Positions 1 through 11,116 are shown, counted from the first letter of the stretch. The stretch is 30,207 nucleotides of DNA from Guillardia theta CCMP2712 (GCF_000315625.1 NW_005434657.1:133119-163325), one strand, 5' to 3'. Numbers and translations: made by a program. The notes: generated by a model from the letters alone, not told the origin.

Positions 1-2181
1 TCCCGGCCTCTCCCCCCTTGGATCCTCCCCGTGTCCTTACCTCTCCCTGGCAGTCCTCCCCGTTGATATTGAGCGTGACGTTGGTCTGGTTCTGCGTACA
101 CGCCCCCCGTCGTCAGTGTCGCCTGCCCCCGCCTCCTCCCTGCCTCCCTACCTGTGGAGCTTGGCACATGATCTCCTTGCACGTCACGTACTCCTTCCCG
201 TCCATGTACCGTATCTGCCCCGGCCCCGTCAGCCCGCCCTCCGCCCCGCCTGTCTCCTCTCCTCCTCCCCTCCTGCCTCCCCCTTCTCCCTCGCGCTCTC
301 CCGGCCTCTCCCCCCTTGGATCCTCCCCGTGTCCTTACCTCCGCCTGGCAGTCCTCCCCGTTGATATTTACAGTAGTATTTGTTTGGTTCGCTGGCTGTT
401 TTTATCTTTCAGATTCATTGTACGAATTCTCAGGTTTACCTGAGTTTGCACATTGACGTTATACTGGTATGTTTGCTGAATTTGAATCTGTTTTTTAAGT
501 CATCGTGTCTTTCAAAATATTTGCTTTTCTCTTTGCCTGGTTGTTGACAGTTGTCTGATTTTCGAGGTAAACAATCTTCTCTTGGTATAGAGGTATTTGA
601 TCGGAGCTATTTACATATACGAGGACTTGAACCTAAAAGTCTTTCAATGTTTGGTCAAGGTTGCAATCTCTTCGACACGTCACCTCCTTTGGTATCTCTA
701 CAATTTTCTCGATATAGACAGGTTTCTCTATGTAGATCACTTTCTCTACCTGCAGACATTGAAGTCAATCATTGACATGTTTCCGACGTCTCAAACCGTT
801 AAGATGCGACTGACAGGGTTTTGCGCCTGCACCTGTAATCGCTCTTTAGACGAGTTGGAAGCTCAGTGTTGTCCTACCGGAATCGCAATAAAGCATGTCC
901 CGAACCCAGAGAGAGAGAAAGTCCCTTGAGGGCAGGGAGAACATGAACTTGAATGAGGAGTTGAGTAGGATCCATCCGGACAGACTGTACATGACGAGGA
1001 GCCTTGCACAGAGAACGTCCCAGCTTCGCAAGGGAGGCAGGACCCCATGTCGTGATAGTACCCGGCTGCACAAGTCCATTCACAGTTGCTGGAGACTGGC
1101 AAACTTTCTTGGAGATAGACAGCGTTTGCAGGTTTGTTAGTGCAAACACTGCAGGCTTGCGGTCCACTGGAGGGTTTGAAAGAGCCAGCCGGGCATATCG
1201 TGCAATTCTTCGATCCAACAGGACCCGTGTAGCCGGGATCGCAATAGCACTGCGGATGTCCCGGATCCTTGTGGCAAGATACGGTCCCGCACTGATGAAG
1301 ATTCAGAAATCTCAGAAGAGCAAAACACAAACAATCTCGTACTTCCTGGAGTCACAGCAGAGATAAAAGGGACAGCGGAGGATGGAAAACAGTCTTGATT
1401 AGTGAAGGAAGGCAACGAAAAGAACAATCACCATCGTGGGATTGTCCTGTAGATCAAAAGAAAGTTGTCAAGTCGTAAACCTTCACAATTTGATGCAAGC
1501 TCACGTAAAAACACTGCAGTCCGCGAGGTCGATCGCAACAAAGAATCGGTTACACCATCAACGAAGATTGAATGCATTTTACATACTGTCAGCAAATCAG
1601 TCAGTGCGATGGCAACGAAACTCCACAAAAGGTGAATGAGAAGGAAAGTTGAGATGAGGATGACTTACATTCTGTAGTCCGAAATCAGCCAGGACAAGCA
1701 AAAAAGCGTTCATCAGATTTGACAAGTTCAACAACAAGGTCTTACATCTTGGAATCCCTCCGGCTTCGCACAGGAAATGAAAAGCAATCGCAAAACGTTC
1801 AACATGACTCAATTTCAGAGGAGAAAGATCTTCACCTTCTGCAATGGACAGACAGGTCAGTGAAGCACAGAGTTCATGAGGGTCAGCGTACCGGCTGCAC
1901 CAGGGAAGATGGTAGCGGGAGCGAGATAGACATCAGTCAGACGTACGGTTAAGACTCGATGGGAACAACTTACCCCCTAGCCAAGGAACATGGATCAGTA
2001 TGAACCCTCATCAGCGAGTAGAGAAACGACTTACACAGTCGAACTTGTACGAGAATCCGAATCGTGTCGGAACATCGCTGCATCCGTGGTAATCGCAGTC
2101 CGCTTGCTCGGTACAATTCACTGCTAAAGTCAAACAAAGGCGCAAAGAGAAGAGAAGAGAGAATAAGATTGAAAATTTCAT
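1..2181 (-). CDS. Cysteine-rich secreted or cell-surface protein with GCC2/GCC3-like repeats (3' end beyond left edge)
   Basis: The proposed start at 2181 opens with a signal peptide (MKFSILFSLLFSLRLCLTLA) followed by a Cys-containing segment; the first exon is 2181-2035. The clearest exon, 1291-878 (138 codons, phase 0), has an EGF-like start (CYCDPGYTG) and then repeats of the form CPAGSF, CEAGTF, CPDGSY, CPQGTF. This is the cysteine pattern of GCC2/GCC3, ephrin-receptor-like and TNFR-type extracellular repeats. Downstream come small phase-0 exons: 749-684 (IEKPVYIEKIVEIP-type repeat), 578-537, 463-440, 395-339, 214-152 and 91-41. The exons between 2034 and 1292 are uncertain; one candidate ends at 1671. 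The intron after 578-537 would need a GC donor. The role is probably surface adhesion or cell wall, inferred from composition. It could instead be two genes. The 3' end lies outside the window. Confidence 0.55.
41..91 (-). other. Exon copy A of the duplicated exon
   Basis: This 17-codon phase-0 exon lies between a GCAG acceptor and a GTAAGG donor. It pairs with the copy at 339-395. The exon 214-152 (IRYMDGKEYVTCKEIMCQAP) lies between them, suggesting a repeating two-exon module that continues beyond the left edge. Confidence 0.6.
339..395 (-). other. Exon copy B of a duplicated exon in the Cys-rich gene
   Basis: This 19-codon phase-0 exon reads PANQTNTTVNINGEDCQAE and ends at a GTAAGG donor. 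It is paralogous to the exon at 91-41 (NQTNVTLNINGEDCQGE). Most differences between the two in the 5' half fall on third codon positions, which supports the coding frame. The 3' half and the following intron start are almost identical between the copies. Confidence 0.6.
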
Positions 2182-3372
2182 GAGCGAACAAGAATTCTTT
2201 GTCACAGCCATCTCCTGGAATCCTTCATCGTCGTCAAATACAGCGTCACCTGCGTGCAATTGAGGACAAAGTGGTGGGATCTTGTACCGTGAGAGATCGA
2301 GATGATTCTCCTGACTATCCAAGAATTGGATTGCAGACTGATAAACATCGTTTTCAACTTTTCGCTCTCGACGCCATCTCCCTTCTGCCTTCCAAAGCTT
2401 TGCCTCTACCTTCTCCAAAAATCCTCTCCCCTCTCCTACCTGTCCTCCCCACTCAAATCCTCTCCTCTCCTCATCTGGTCTTTTCTCTCTTCCCATATCT
2501 TTTCTTTTTGTTCTCCCCTTCCCTCCTCCTATGACCTCTCTTGCCTCCTCCCCTCCCTCGTCCCCCCCATTCAACCTCCTTTTTCGGCTTCTCCCCTTTT
2601 CCTTTCCTCGCCTCGCCTCACCTCTTCCCTCCTGTTTTCTCTCCCCTTTCACTCTGCAAGCTTGCTTTCCCTGATCTGCCCCCTTTTTTTCCCCTCTTTT
2701 CTCTCCTTGAACAGTTGATTTTCGTCCTTGTAAAGCACGGTCATTATTTGTTTCTCCCAGTCAAATCATGTCTTGACTGCTCTCCTTGTCGTTTCCATCC
2801 CCCATATCCTTCACATTCCTCTATGTTCATCTAGTTCTCTCCTCCTCTCTCCTCCTCTCCTCCTCTCTCCCCCTTGTCTTCCTCAACCCCCCAACTTCCT
2901 TCCCCTGTCCCGCTCATGCAGTCGTACATTCTTCATGGTTGGAGTAAACCCTTTATAATTACTAATTGAGGTTTATAATTGTTTTGAGTTGTTTTATTAT
3001 TTTTGGCTGGTCATCAGTCGCAAAAACAGGCAGATATTGAGTGATTTTGCTCCTGCGGGCAATGGCCGGACAAGATTTCATGGCTGGAGGAGAGGGAGAA
3101 AGTAAGACGAACGGCAATGGCTGGAGGGGCGGGAGAAAGTAAGACGAACGGCAATGGCTGGAGGAGAGGGAGAAAGTAAGACGAACGGCAATTGCTGGAG
3201 AAGTGGTAGATAGTTGAACGAGTGGAAGATTGTTAAAAAGAGATCAGGATTAGGGGAGAGCATGCTTCACTGTGATGAGAATGTTCGAAAGAGCGTTGAG
3301 GCTCCTCTATGACACATCATTCTTTGAGAAGTGATGTCCCAATAGTAGGGGAGCGCATGTTTTTTGGATGGT
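2182..3372. other. Spacer upstream of the Cys-rich gene: polypyrimidine DNA and a minisatellite
   Basis: From about 2380 to 2930 the plus strand is almost pure pyrimidine (CTCC/CTTCC runs). Reading frames there are low-complexity and not credible as genes. The stretch 2940-3060 is AT-richer. A 37-bp tandem repeat follows at 3082-3192. Two related strings, TAGGGGAGAGCATG near 3250 and TAGGGGAGCGCATG near 3347, occur about 95 bp apart. I see no supported gene. Confidence 0.6.
3082..3203. repeat. 37-bp minisatellite, three full copies plus a partial fourth
   Basis: Units at 3082-3118, 3119-3155 and 3156-3192 begin GGCTGGAGG and end GACGAACGGCAAT. Copies 1 and 3 are identical or nearly so; copy 2 differs by two bases around the AGGGGCGGG segment. 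A degenerate partial unit follows to about 3203. It lies in non-coding DNA. Confidence 0.9.
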
Positions 3373-3655
3373 ATGAGAGCCATGGCGGAGGCCAAGGACA
3401 TGACGTGTCGAGAAGAAGTCGAAGATACTTCTTCTGATATCATTGATATTGCAGACGAGGATGTGAAGATCGTCAACTCCTCAGATCTGACATGTACAAG
3501 AACAAGAGCTCAAGGACCAGGCAAAGGGCCAGCACTTGTTGTAGCTGCTCTCCAACAAAGCTCTCCTCGAGTATCTCGGGTTTGAGGCCCATGTTCTTCT
3601 TTTCCACCTTTGTACTGCTATCGCTGTTGCTTGCACGATTGCATATCATCAGCAC
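3373..3655. other. Unresolved small coding candidates on both strands
   Basis: The plus strand has an open acidic frame from ATG 3373 (or 3382) to 3585, including SSDIIDIADEDVKIVNSS. The minus strand has a frame from about 3649 reading KVEKKNMGLKPEILEESFVG with good G/C third positions. That frame runs into either a hydrophobic tail or a 49-nt GT-AG segment typical of introns here. Both look partly coding and they overlap, so at most one is likely real. No family is recognised. Confidence 0.3.
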
Positions 3656-3764
3656 TGTAGCTTTGACGAAACATCAGTATTATTTCTTCAACGACATTGC
3701 ACGACTTGTAGAGCGAATTTATTCTTTGTGACAAATGAAAGACCATCTTATCACTGTTGTTGTT

Positions 3765-4417
3765 CTAAGCCTTCTTGAGCTTGGCCAGCTTTTGAAGGAC
3801 TTCGTGCCGGACTTGGGACACGCGATCAGCATGATCCTTTTCTTCACATTCATACTTCAGTGATTCAAACGCCATCTCAAAATGTGGGCATACCTATTTC
3901 GTCGAAGTTGATGTTCAAATCTTCCACAATTCTCGAAATGACTGAGTTTGTCTGAGATTTCATGCTGCATCAGATCGAAGTACACTTTCCTCAAAATTTT
4001 ACCTTGCCATGAATAGTGGTAGCTTTGTTGACAAACGAATCAAAATAATTTTCGGCATCCGAGAATTCGGAAGATCTTTCTACTTTGAGCTGAAAGTTGC
4101 ACAGATCTTCAAGTGCTGCAAGTGCTTTCTGAGAGAGAAAAATGCTTTAGGAAATAAAAACTTGAGGCGGTAAAACAGATTGTCAAATCGCATCATGTCA
4201 GAGTAAGACAGTAAGATTTTTATCTCTTGTTCACACGGAAAGGTAGTCGTGTTGATTGGATCGCGATAAGAATTTGATGATGGTGGAGTTATCTAGAAGA
4301 TCTCGACGAGTGATAATGAACAGATGTAGGCAAGAATTCAATCATGAAGGTTTCGCACTCGCAAGTTTCTGGGGATTTCCCGCCATGTCGGCGACTTCTT
4401 ACCGATCGATCTGCCAT
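3765..4417 (-). CDS. Small helical (coiled-coil-like) protein, about 91 residues, unknown function
   Basis: Model: exon 1 4417-4403 (MADRS, GTAAGA donor), 4128-4003 (42 codons), 3951-3894, and 3841-3765 ending in TAG. The joins agree in phase. The last two introns are 51 and 52 nt, matching the rest of the window, but the first is 274 nt and might hide another exon. The protein is charged and helical throughout, with no signal peptide or membrane segment. Its last exon (SQVRHEVLQKLAKLKKA) is a strong amphipathic helix. Size and composition resemble small subunits of coiled-coil complexes (BLOC, BORC or kinetochore types), but I cannot assign a family. It is divergent from the membrane-protein gene at 4647. 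Confidence 0.55.
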
Positions 4418-4439
4418 TATGAAAGTTTGTGGTCTGAAT

Positions 4440-4640
4440 GAAACTGCGGGGGTAGGGGTCCCAAATTGAAAGCCGAATGTCTTTGTAGACCGGTGTGCCT
4501 CTGTGTAATGAGTGGGTAGATAGTGGGTAGGGGTACTTCAGTCAAAATGTTGTTAGGGGTGGGGGTCTGGCAAGGGCGGGAAACTGGGACCCCCCGAAAG
4601 ATTCTGGAAAATGGTGGGGGTGGGGGTGGGGTGGAGAGCG
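4440..4640 (+). promoter_or_regulatory. GGGGTA-motif cluster in a divergent spacer
   Basis: The 229-bp gap between two divergent starts (4417 minus, 4647 plus) carries GGGGGTAGGGGTCCC near 4448, GTGGGTAGGGGTACTTCA near 4523, and further G-runs at 4553-4630. The string GGGGTACTTCA recurs near 19749 in another divergent spacer. A promoter role is inferred from position. Confidence 0.45.
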
Positions 4641-4646
4641 GTTTTG

Positions 4647-5429
4647 ATGGATGATGTACATGAAATCCAGTTGGAAGTCGAGGAGGAGGAGGAGGAGGAG
4701 GAGGAGAGGAGGAGGAGGAGAGAGCGTTCTGAGGTTGGTCAAGGGAGCCTCGGAGGAACAGACGATGGATGGAGAGAAGAGGCAGGAGGGAGACCCCACG
4801 CTAAGGGGAGGAAGGTGACATTCAGGGATGATGCTAGGGTAGCAGACGACATTGGTGCAGAGCCAACAGGTGAGGGGGCGGGGGAGGTGTTCTTGTGAAT
4901 GACATGTATGCCGTAGTCCAGGGGAAGGAGAATGGCATGAGCGAATTCATCCAGCAATATTATGATGACGATGCCGTAGACATCATCGGCAGGCCTTTGA
5001 AGCAGATGTGAGCCTGTTGCTGCTGATGCGTTCGAAGATCCTCTAACAAAGAAAGCGATGTAGGATGGAGCTCAGGATCAAGGCACAGGAAGATCAAGAT
5101 GCAGCTTTCCAGCAAGGTGTTGGATATCCCACGAAGGGGGGTAAAGATAAGTCTTCAGCTCCGACATTGAATTGATTAATTTTCTCAGTCGAAGTTGCGG
5201 ACGACCGAGCAAGCTGCTATCTGAAGCTCTTCATCTTGGGCTTGATCGTTAGTATCGTCGCACTAGGAACATGTGGTATCTTGTGCATCGCATCGAATGG
5301 TTGACGTCCTGCTGGTTGGACTCCTGTGAGCTAACTGTCTTGACGATTGCAGGCGAGGGACCGACGTGCGGGTCTGGTTTGGGAGCAGGGATCGCCATGG
5401 TCGGGACTTCTTCTTGCTCCCCCACCTGA
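4647..5429 (+). CDS. Putative single-pass membrane protein with an acidic N terminus
   Basis: Five exons agree in phase: 4647-4869, 4917-5007, 5052-5140, 5189-5299 and 5353-5429, giving about 196 residues. The introns are 47, 44, 48 and 53 nt, all GT-AG. The start at 4647 is chosen because the in-frame upstream ATG (4611) would only add a Val/Gly run. A Glu-rich stretch encoded by GAG repeats is followed by an Arg run. A short conserved-looking segment (EFIQQYYDDDAVDIIGRPLK) follows, then a hydrophobic helix of about 25 residues at roughly 142-166 (FILGLIVSIVALGTCGILC). The last exon also has a longer open frame (to 5595) if a different donor is used, so the C terminus is uncertain. No family is recognised. 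Confidence 0.55.
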
Positions 5430-5968
5430 CCTTGAGCCCCAGACTGTGATCGCCTTTGTCCTGGCTGGTCGTGGAGCGATATTTCTGCGGAAGTATGAGA
5501 GGATTGTCAAACGAAGCTTGAGGGGTGAGGAGGAGGATGAAAAGAAGAGGAATGCGAGTGAAATTGGCGCAGGTCCCATCTATCGCTCGACTTGAGGAGC
5601 ATGTTTGCTAGAAAACAAAATGATCTAAACATCAATGCGCGTCATCGCAGAGAAGTCTCTGCACATCGATAACGACTGAGACCCACTCGTGTACGAGACC
5701 GCAGGTCTCTGATAGAGCCCAGGCCTGTTGCAACTCAGTTCCATCGGCATCAACAGCATCCTTACCTGCGAGGAAGACGACCGAGCGAAGATCTTTGCGG
5801 CGAGTTTCGTCCTCTCCATGTACTCTTTCTTCCCCGCCGCTCTAACTTCTTCCTTGCTGAGCTGCAGCGAGCCCATCTTGGCTGGCAGGTTATTCCCGAG
5901 CTTGTCCCTCAGCTCCGCCCATGTGAGCGCCTCGTCCTTGCTGAGACCGAGAAGGACGGCAAGAGCTC
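5430..5968. other. Convergent 3' region between the membrane-protein and large coiled-coil genes
   Basis: The plus strand stays open to 5595, an alternative 3' end for the gene at 4647. On the minus strand it carries most of the well-coded frame listed at 5766-6017. The stretch 5600-5765 shows no convincing gene on its own. Confidence 0.4.
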
Positions 5969-6017
5969 CTAGAGTTGCAGTGGCCGTCCTTGAAGGCTCC
6001 CCGCTTCTTGCAGCCAT
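5766..6017 (-). CDS. Well-coded ORF at the 3' end of the coiled-coil gene, in another frame
   Basis: From ATG 6017 the minus strand reads 84 codons to a CAG|GTAAGG donor at 5766. It includes LGLSKDEALTWAELRDKLGN and a Lys-rich helix, with strong G/C third positions. It overlaps the last exon of the large coiled-coil gene in a different frame. An acceptor near 5661 would finish it with a short exon ending about 5637. It is either the true C terminus of that gene, reached by a missed splice or a one-base assembly error, or a separate small gene. No family is recognised. Confidence 0.45.
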
Positions 6018-6248
6018 CGCAGAGCTGCCTGGTTGGCATCCGTAGCCTCCTGTAGCTGGGACTCCAGTCTCTCCTTCTGGGCTCTCCCGATCTCCTGGTG
6101 TGACGTGTCAGATTCTGTTCACTCCTCTCGCGGTTGGAACCCACCACCAGATCCTCGTCTTCAGAGGCTCTCGAGGTCTCGGGAAACGAGGATCGCTTCG
6201 AGGGTTGCGACGAGTGAGACCTGGCTGAATGTCACCTCCGCGCTGAAG

Positions 6249-6335
<87 letters not shown>

Positions 6336-9300
6336 ACATCGTCATCATCATCATCATCATCATCATCATCCCGCTCCTCCACGCTACCTCAAAGTTTCTA
6401 GCTCTGCCCGGAGCTGATCTCTCTCATTTTGCAGCTTTTGCAGCTCCTTCTCCGCCTCCTGCAACACCTTCTGCGAGTTTCGGATGTCGAGCATCCGCTG
6501 GGCCTGGAGGGCCTCGAACCTCTCCTCTATCTCCCGCTGCCGGCGCTTGGAGTATTCTTCTCTCTCCTCCACCTCCGTCACTTTCTTCTCCAGCTCAGAA
6601 ATGTTCATAAGCGCCTGTGAGAACCAGCCAAGTCAACACCCTCCTCTCCTCCTTTTCTCTCTCCTCCTTCTCTCTCGTTCTTCTCGTCCTCTACCATCGC
6701 CTCTTCATCCTCTCCACCTCACCATGTCCAGAGCTGTCCCCTGCGGCTCAAGCGCAACGAGCTCCAACTGAAGCTTCTCCTCCGCAGCTTTCCGATCCTC
6801 CAGCTCAGCCCGCAAACTTCTCCTCTCATCCCGCAGCCCCTCCACCTCCTCCTCAAGCTGGGAAAGCTTGTGCTGGGCCGCCGACAATTCCTCCTTTGCC
6901 TTTCTCAGCTGCGAGCAAGGTGAGAACAGATCTTCCAGAACAGGCTCAACTACCTCGCCCTTGACGCCCTCTGCTGCTTCCTCCTCGGCTCCAGCAGACT
7001 TCTGCAGCTCCTTCTCCACCGCCTTGAGAGCTTTTCGGAGCGTCTCTGACTCCTCGCGCGCGATCTTCAAGCTGCGGGTCAGCTCCGAGCTCTCTGACTT
7101 CTGCTGCTGCAGCTCCCCCCTCATGTGCGAGAGCTCCGCTTCCCTCTCCTTCACCCGCTTCCCCCAGCTCTCCTCGGCCTCCACCTTGGCCTTCAGCAGC
7201 TCCTCCTTGGCATCGTTGAGCTGCCTTGTCACTGCCAGCAGGTTCTGCTGGGACGAGTGCAACTCGAGTCTTGTGTCCATCAGCTCCTGCCTCGCCCGTG
7301 CCAGCTCCTCCTCCTCCTCCTCCTTGCAGCCCAGACCTCGTCGCTCCATCTGAGGCTCATCCTTGACAAGTTTGACAAGCTCGTCCGTATGGCTGTGACT
7401 CTTCGCCTTCAGGTTGACGTTCTCAACCTTGAGATCCTTGACTTGTCTCACGAGACTGTCGTGCAGCTTCATCCGCTCCTTCAGCTCCTCCTTCACCGAC
7501 GACAGCCGCCTGTCCAGCTCCTCTGCGGCTTCGCGGCTCCTCTTCGTGTCGTACTCACACTGGCCCAATCTCTCCTCCGCATTATCCCTCTCCCTCTGCA
7601 AAGTCTTCAATCGCTCCCTGTACTTCTTCTGCACCGACAAAGTCAGGACGCAGAATAGTGTCAAGGAAACAACTGACCTCGCTCTCTCCTATCTCCTCCT
7701 CCTTCTTCTCAAGGACCTTACACAAGTTCTCGTTCGTCTCTTTCATCTGCGCGATCTGCTTGCGCAGCTTGTCCACGTACGAGTCATGCTCCTGCTTCAG
7801 ATTCTTCACGTACGACTGCTCGTTCTTCAGGAGCGTCTGCGCAGACTGCAGCTCTCGCTGAAGGAAGAGGTTCGAGCTCCTCCCTTCCTCCAGCACTTTC
7901 TTGACACCAGCAAGCTCCTCCTCGAGCTTGCCCGCCTTCTCCTTGAAGCTCTCTCTGCTCCTCTTCGCTTCTGCCTCACTTCGGCTCAACGCTGACTGAC
8001 TTGCCTTCAACTGGTTGCTCCACTCCTCCTCTACCATCTTCGAACGATCGACCTGGCTTGCCAGAGCTTTCTTCGCTTCCTCCAGCGCCTCTTGACACGT
8101 TCCCAACGCCTCTCGAAGGCTGCTGATCGTCTTTCCCTTCAGCTCTGCCTCCACCTTCTCTTTCCTCTTCGCTTCTTCCAGCTCCCCTCTCAGACCTTTC
8201 TGCTTCTCCTGCAGTCTCCCGATCTCTTCCCTCAGCTCTGACGCCTCCGTCTCCGCCTTTTCTGCGCGCTTAACGAGTTTGTCCTTGCGGCACGAGTCAA
8301 CTAAGGAAGGAGGAGGAGGCGACAGACAGACAGGAGGAAGAGAATGCTGAACAAGACAGGCCAAGGGAGTAAAGGTAGAGGAGAGAGCTGGGGAGGAGAA
8401 ACAACGGGAAGGGAGGGGGTCTGGCAGAAGGGATCAGGGGTTGGAGAAGGCAAGGACTTACATGCTTTTCGACGGCAGTTCGAAGTTCCCTCTGTGCGTT
8501 CGACTCTGCAAACTGCGCATCCTTTATCGTCGATTCGACGGCAGCAGAGAGACTCGCGTGCTCCTGGGCCGCTCGTGCCTTGAACGAGTCGATCTCTCGC
8601 TGGAGCTCCACCATCCTCTTCCTCAGCTCGTCGATCAGCATCGAGTCCTCCTGCTTCTTTTCTTCCATCCTCTTGATCGCTTCCACGAGGTTCTGCAGCC
8701 AGCACAAGTCAGGCAAGCGAACATTCAGGTGTCCTTCTTAACCTCTCTTTCCTTCTGTTTGCTCTCCTCCAGCCGCGCTAGCTCGCTATGAAGCCCTTTC
8801 ACTTGCGCCTCGAACTCCCTCCTAGCCCTTTCGCTCTCAATCTTCTCCTCCTCCATCTGGAGACGAGTCTCCTCTTCACGCTCCTCAAGCTTCTCCGTCG
8901 CCCTCCGAAGCTTGTCCTTCAGGGCCTCGGCCTCTGCCGCCTGCTCTCTGTTCCTCTTCAGCGCTTCTCCGAGCAAGTCCTGCATCTCCTCCTGCATCTT
9001 CCTGACCTGCACCTGAAAAGTCTCGCTGTCCTTCTCCTGCAGGTCTTGAAAGTCTCGATTCGACCTCCGCAGGTTCTCCTTCGCCTCCAGACAATCTTGG
9101 CGAAGCTGCAGGCAGGCAAGAACGATCAGAAGTGGAGGAAGGAGGAGCAAGCGAGAGGGAGAGGGAGCAGGAGTGGAGACAAGGAAAGTGGAAGTGCGAG
9201 TGCAACTGAGCAGCAGGTGAGCAGCGCTGGGGTCATCGGGCTGTCACCTGCAAGCAGACGGATTCTTGCTCTGCCAGCTTACTCGTCAGGTCTTGGATCG

Positions 9301-10270
9301 TAGACTTCTGCTCGTCGAGCAGCCGCATCGCAGAGCTGACTGTCTCAACAGGATCGAGGAGGTTGGTGTTCACCAGCTGGTCCCGAGCTGCCGACAGCAC
9401 AGACTCTAACTTGCAGATCTGAAAAGGGAGCAGGCACTGATGAGAAGGAGAAAAAGAGAGGAGCAGGTTCGACAGCGGGCAGAGGGCAAACAAAGGAGTG
9501 CGAGGGAGGAGAGGTGAGGGTGGGGAAGGGGGGAGACACAGCAGCGCATGGCTGACCTTCTCTTCAGCCTTGGCTGCGCGATCCTCGGCTGCGGCCAGGA
9601 GGGACTGGAAGGAACGGGTAGCGTCCTCAGTGCTCTGGTCCGATGAGGCGAGCTTGGCACGGAGGATCCGGAGCTCCTCGGACTTGCTCGCCAGGCTCAT
9701 CTTGGCGGCGTCTGCTGCCTCCTTGGCAGTGAAGACCTCATGCGCACAAGTTGCCCTGACATGCTCCAGCTGATACAGGAGCTCGTCGCTGCGATCCTGC
9801 TCGTCCTTGAGCTCTTTCCTGCACTCCAGCGCATCCTCGTGCGCCTTCTCCAGCGCCTGCAGCAGCTCGTGGATCTGAGAGGAGTAGTCGAGCGACATGT
9901 GGGAGGGCTCTGGCTTCCGCTCATTGTGCTGGGGTACCGACTGGAGCACCTGCTCCTCATTCATGGGATGGCTGCTGTGAAGGGACCGAAACGATCGCTC
10001 GGTGAGCTTGAACTTCAGTTCTCGGACCTCCGTCTCGAGCCGCTCTACTGCCCGCTGACTCTCGTTGGCGCTCCTGCGGTTCATTTCGCGAGCATGCTGT
10101 AGGTCGACCTCAGCCTGCTGGAGCTTGCTCTCAAGCTCTCGCACTCTCCCCTGCAGCTTCAGGTTCTCCTTGAGCGCCACCACCTCGATCGACCTGTCAG
10201 AATCTTCTGATCCGAAGGCTGTCGAGGGCCACGAGGTTGTTAGGGGGATCGAGCTGTAGCGCGAGGCCAT
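5969..10270 (-). CDS. Large coiled-coil protein, about 1139 residues
   Basis: Nine exons join in phase: 10270-9557, 9418-9248, 9105-8743, 8692-8462, 8283-7678, 7628-6723, 6614-6388, 6220-6145 and 6094-5969. The start at 10270 has a good context (GGCCATGG) and gives a Ser-rich, acidic head (MASRYSSIPLTTSW) before the coil. Nearly the whole protein is Glu/Lys/Arg/Leu/Gln heptad sequence, for example LKENLKLQGRVRELESKLQQ, with no membrane segment or signal peptide. A Ser/Arg-rich hinge in exon 8 (SHSSQPSKRSSFPETSRAS) precedes a last coil. It is probably a structural scaffold (golgin, centrosomal/basal-body or cytoskeletal type); the exact class cannot be told. Donors GTCAGC, GTTAAG and GTCAGT are weak but keep phase. 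The exon 8/9 join and the C terminus are the least certain parts. Confidence 0.85.
6249..6370. repeat. Trinucleotide array (CAT/CGT on plus; GAT/GAC on minus) inside an intron
   Basis: The array is about 122 bp and mixes ATC and GTC triplets. It sits inside the 167-bp intron 6387-6221 of the large coiled-coil gene. Read as protein it would give an Asp run, but splicing from the in-phase donor at 6387 to the acceptor at 6221 removes it and gives good coding sequence. Confidence 0.9.
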
Positions 10271-10465
10271 GGCCAATGAGTGTGGTCTTGGAGGGTCTGC
10301 CTGTGGGCCCGTAGACCAGTCCCTTCTTCCTTGGACCTGCAAGGAACCGACCCTTCCTCCCTGATATCTGCTGTCCGATGGGTTCATCGAGACTGACGGT
10401 CACTCCCTTGAACCACACATCCTCCTCTAGCTCTAGCAGAGTTCTCTTGCTTGTTGCCTCAGAAA

Positions 10466-10653
<188 letters not shown>

Positions 10654-11044
10654 TTCGCTCCCTCAAGCTGCTTCGCCACTTTGTGTTCTCATCCCGAGGA
10701 TCCTCTTGGTTTACTCAAAGTTAAGTTAAAATCAGTACGAGGACAATCCTCTAGAAATAGCTGGGCCCTCATCCCACCGCTGACTCCGGACTCCGGGAGC
10801 AGTCCTGGGAGCAGTCCAGGGAGCAGTCGGTGGCAGGGAGTAAGTTACGGTATGGTGGATGGACAGGCCCTCCGAACGGAATGCAGTAGGATCTACAATC
10901 ATGGAAGAAAGGGGGCAGCAAGACTCGACACCTTGAGCTGCTCTTCAGTCACGAAACTTCTTGAGAAGCCTTCATCAGCCTTCGGGGTGCTGGCAATCTT
11001 CGGAACTTGATCTCCCGGCATGGAGTATCTCCCACCTTGTTCAT

Positions 11045-11116
11045 TGTCAAAAACAAGGTATTCCATCTTGTCAAAATCATGGTATTCCATCATGCCATTG
11101 TCAAAAACATGGTATC
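11045..11116. repeat. Imperfect short repeat around TGTCAAAAACAAGGTATTCC
   Basis: Three diverged units start at about 11045, 11069 and 11099. Each begins TGTCAAAA and continues with (A/T)CA(A/T)GGTAT. The CATTGTCA core recurs at 11461 and 11512. It is non-coding. Confidence 0.7.

Noticed and set aside
2011-2652. Extension of the Cys-rich protein upstream to a Lys/Glu/Gly/Arg-rich start
   Set aside because: That part is purine-rich low-complexity DNA; the Met at 2181 directly precedes a good signal peptide.
6161-6382. Possible poly-Asp protein segment
   Set aside because: It lies between an in-phase donor (6387) and acceptor (6221); joining the flanks gives better coding sequence.
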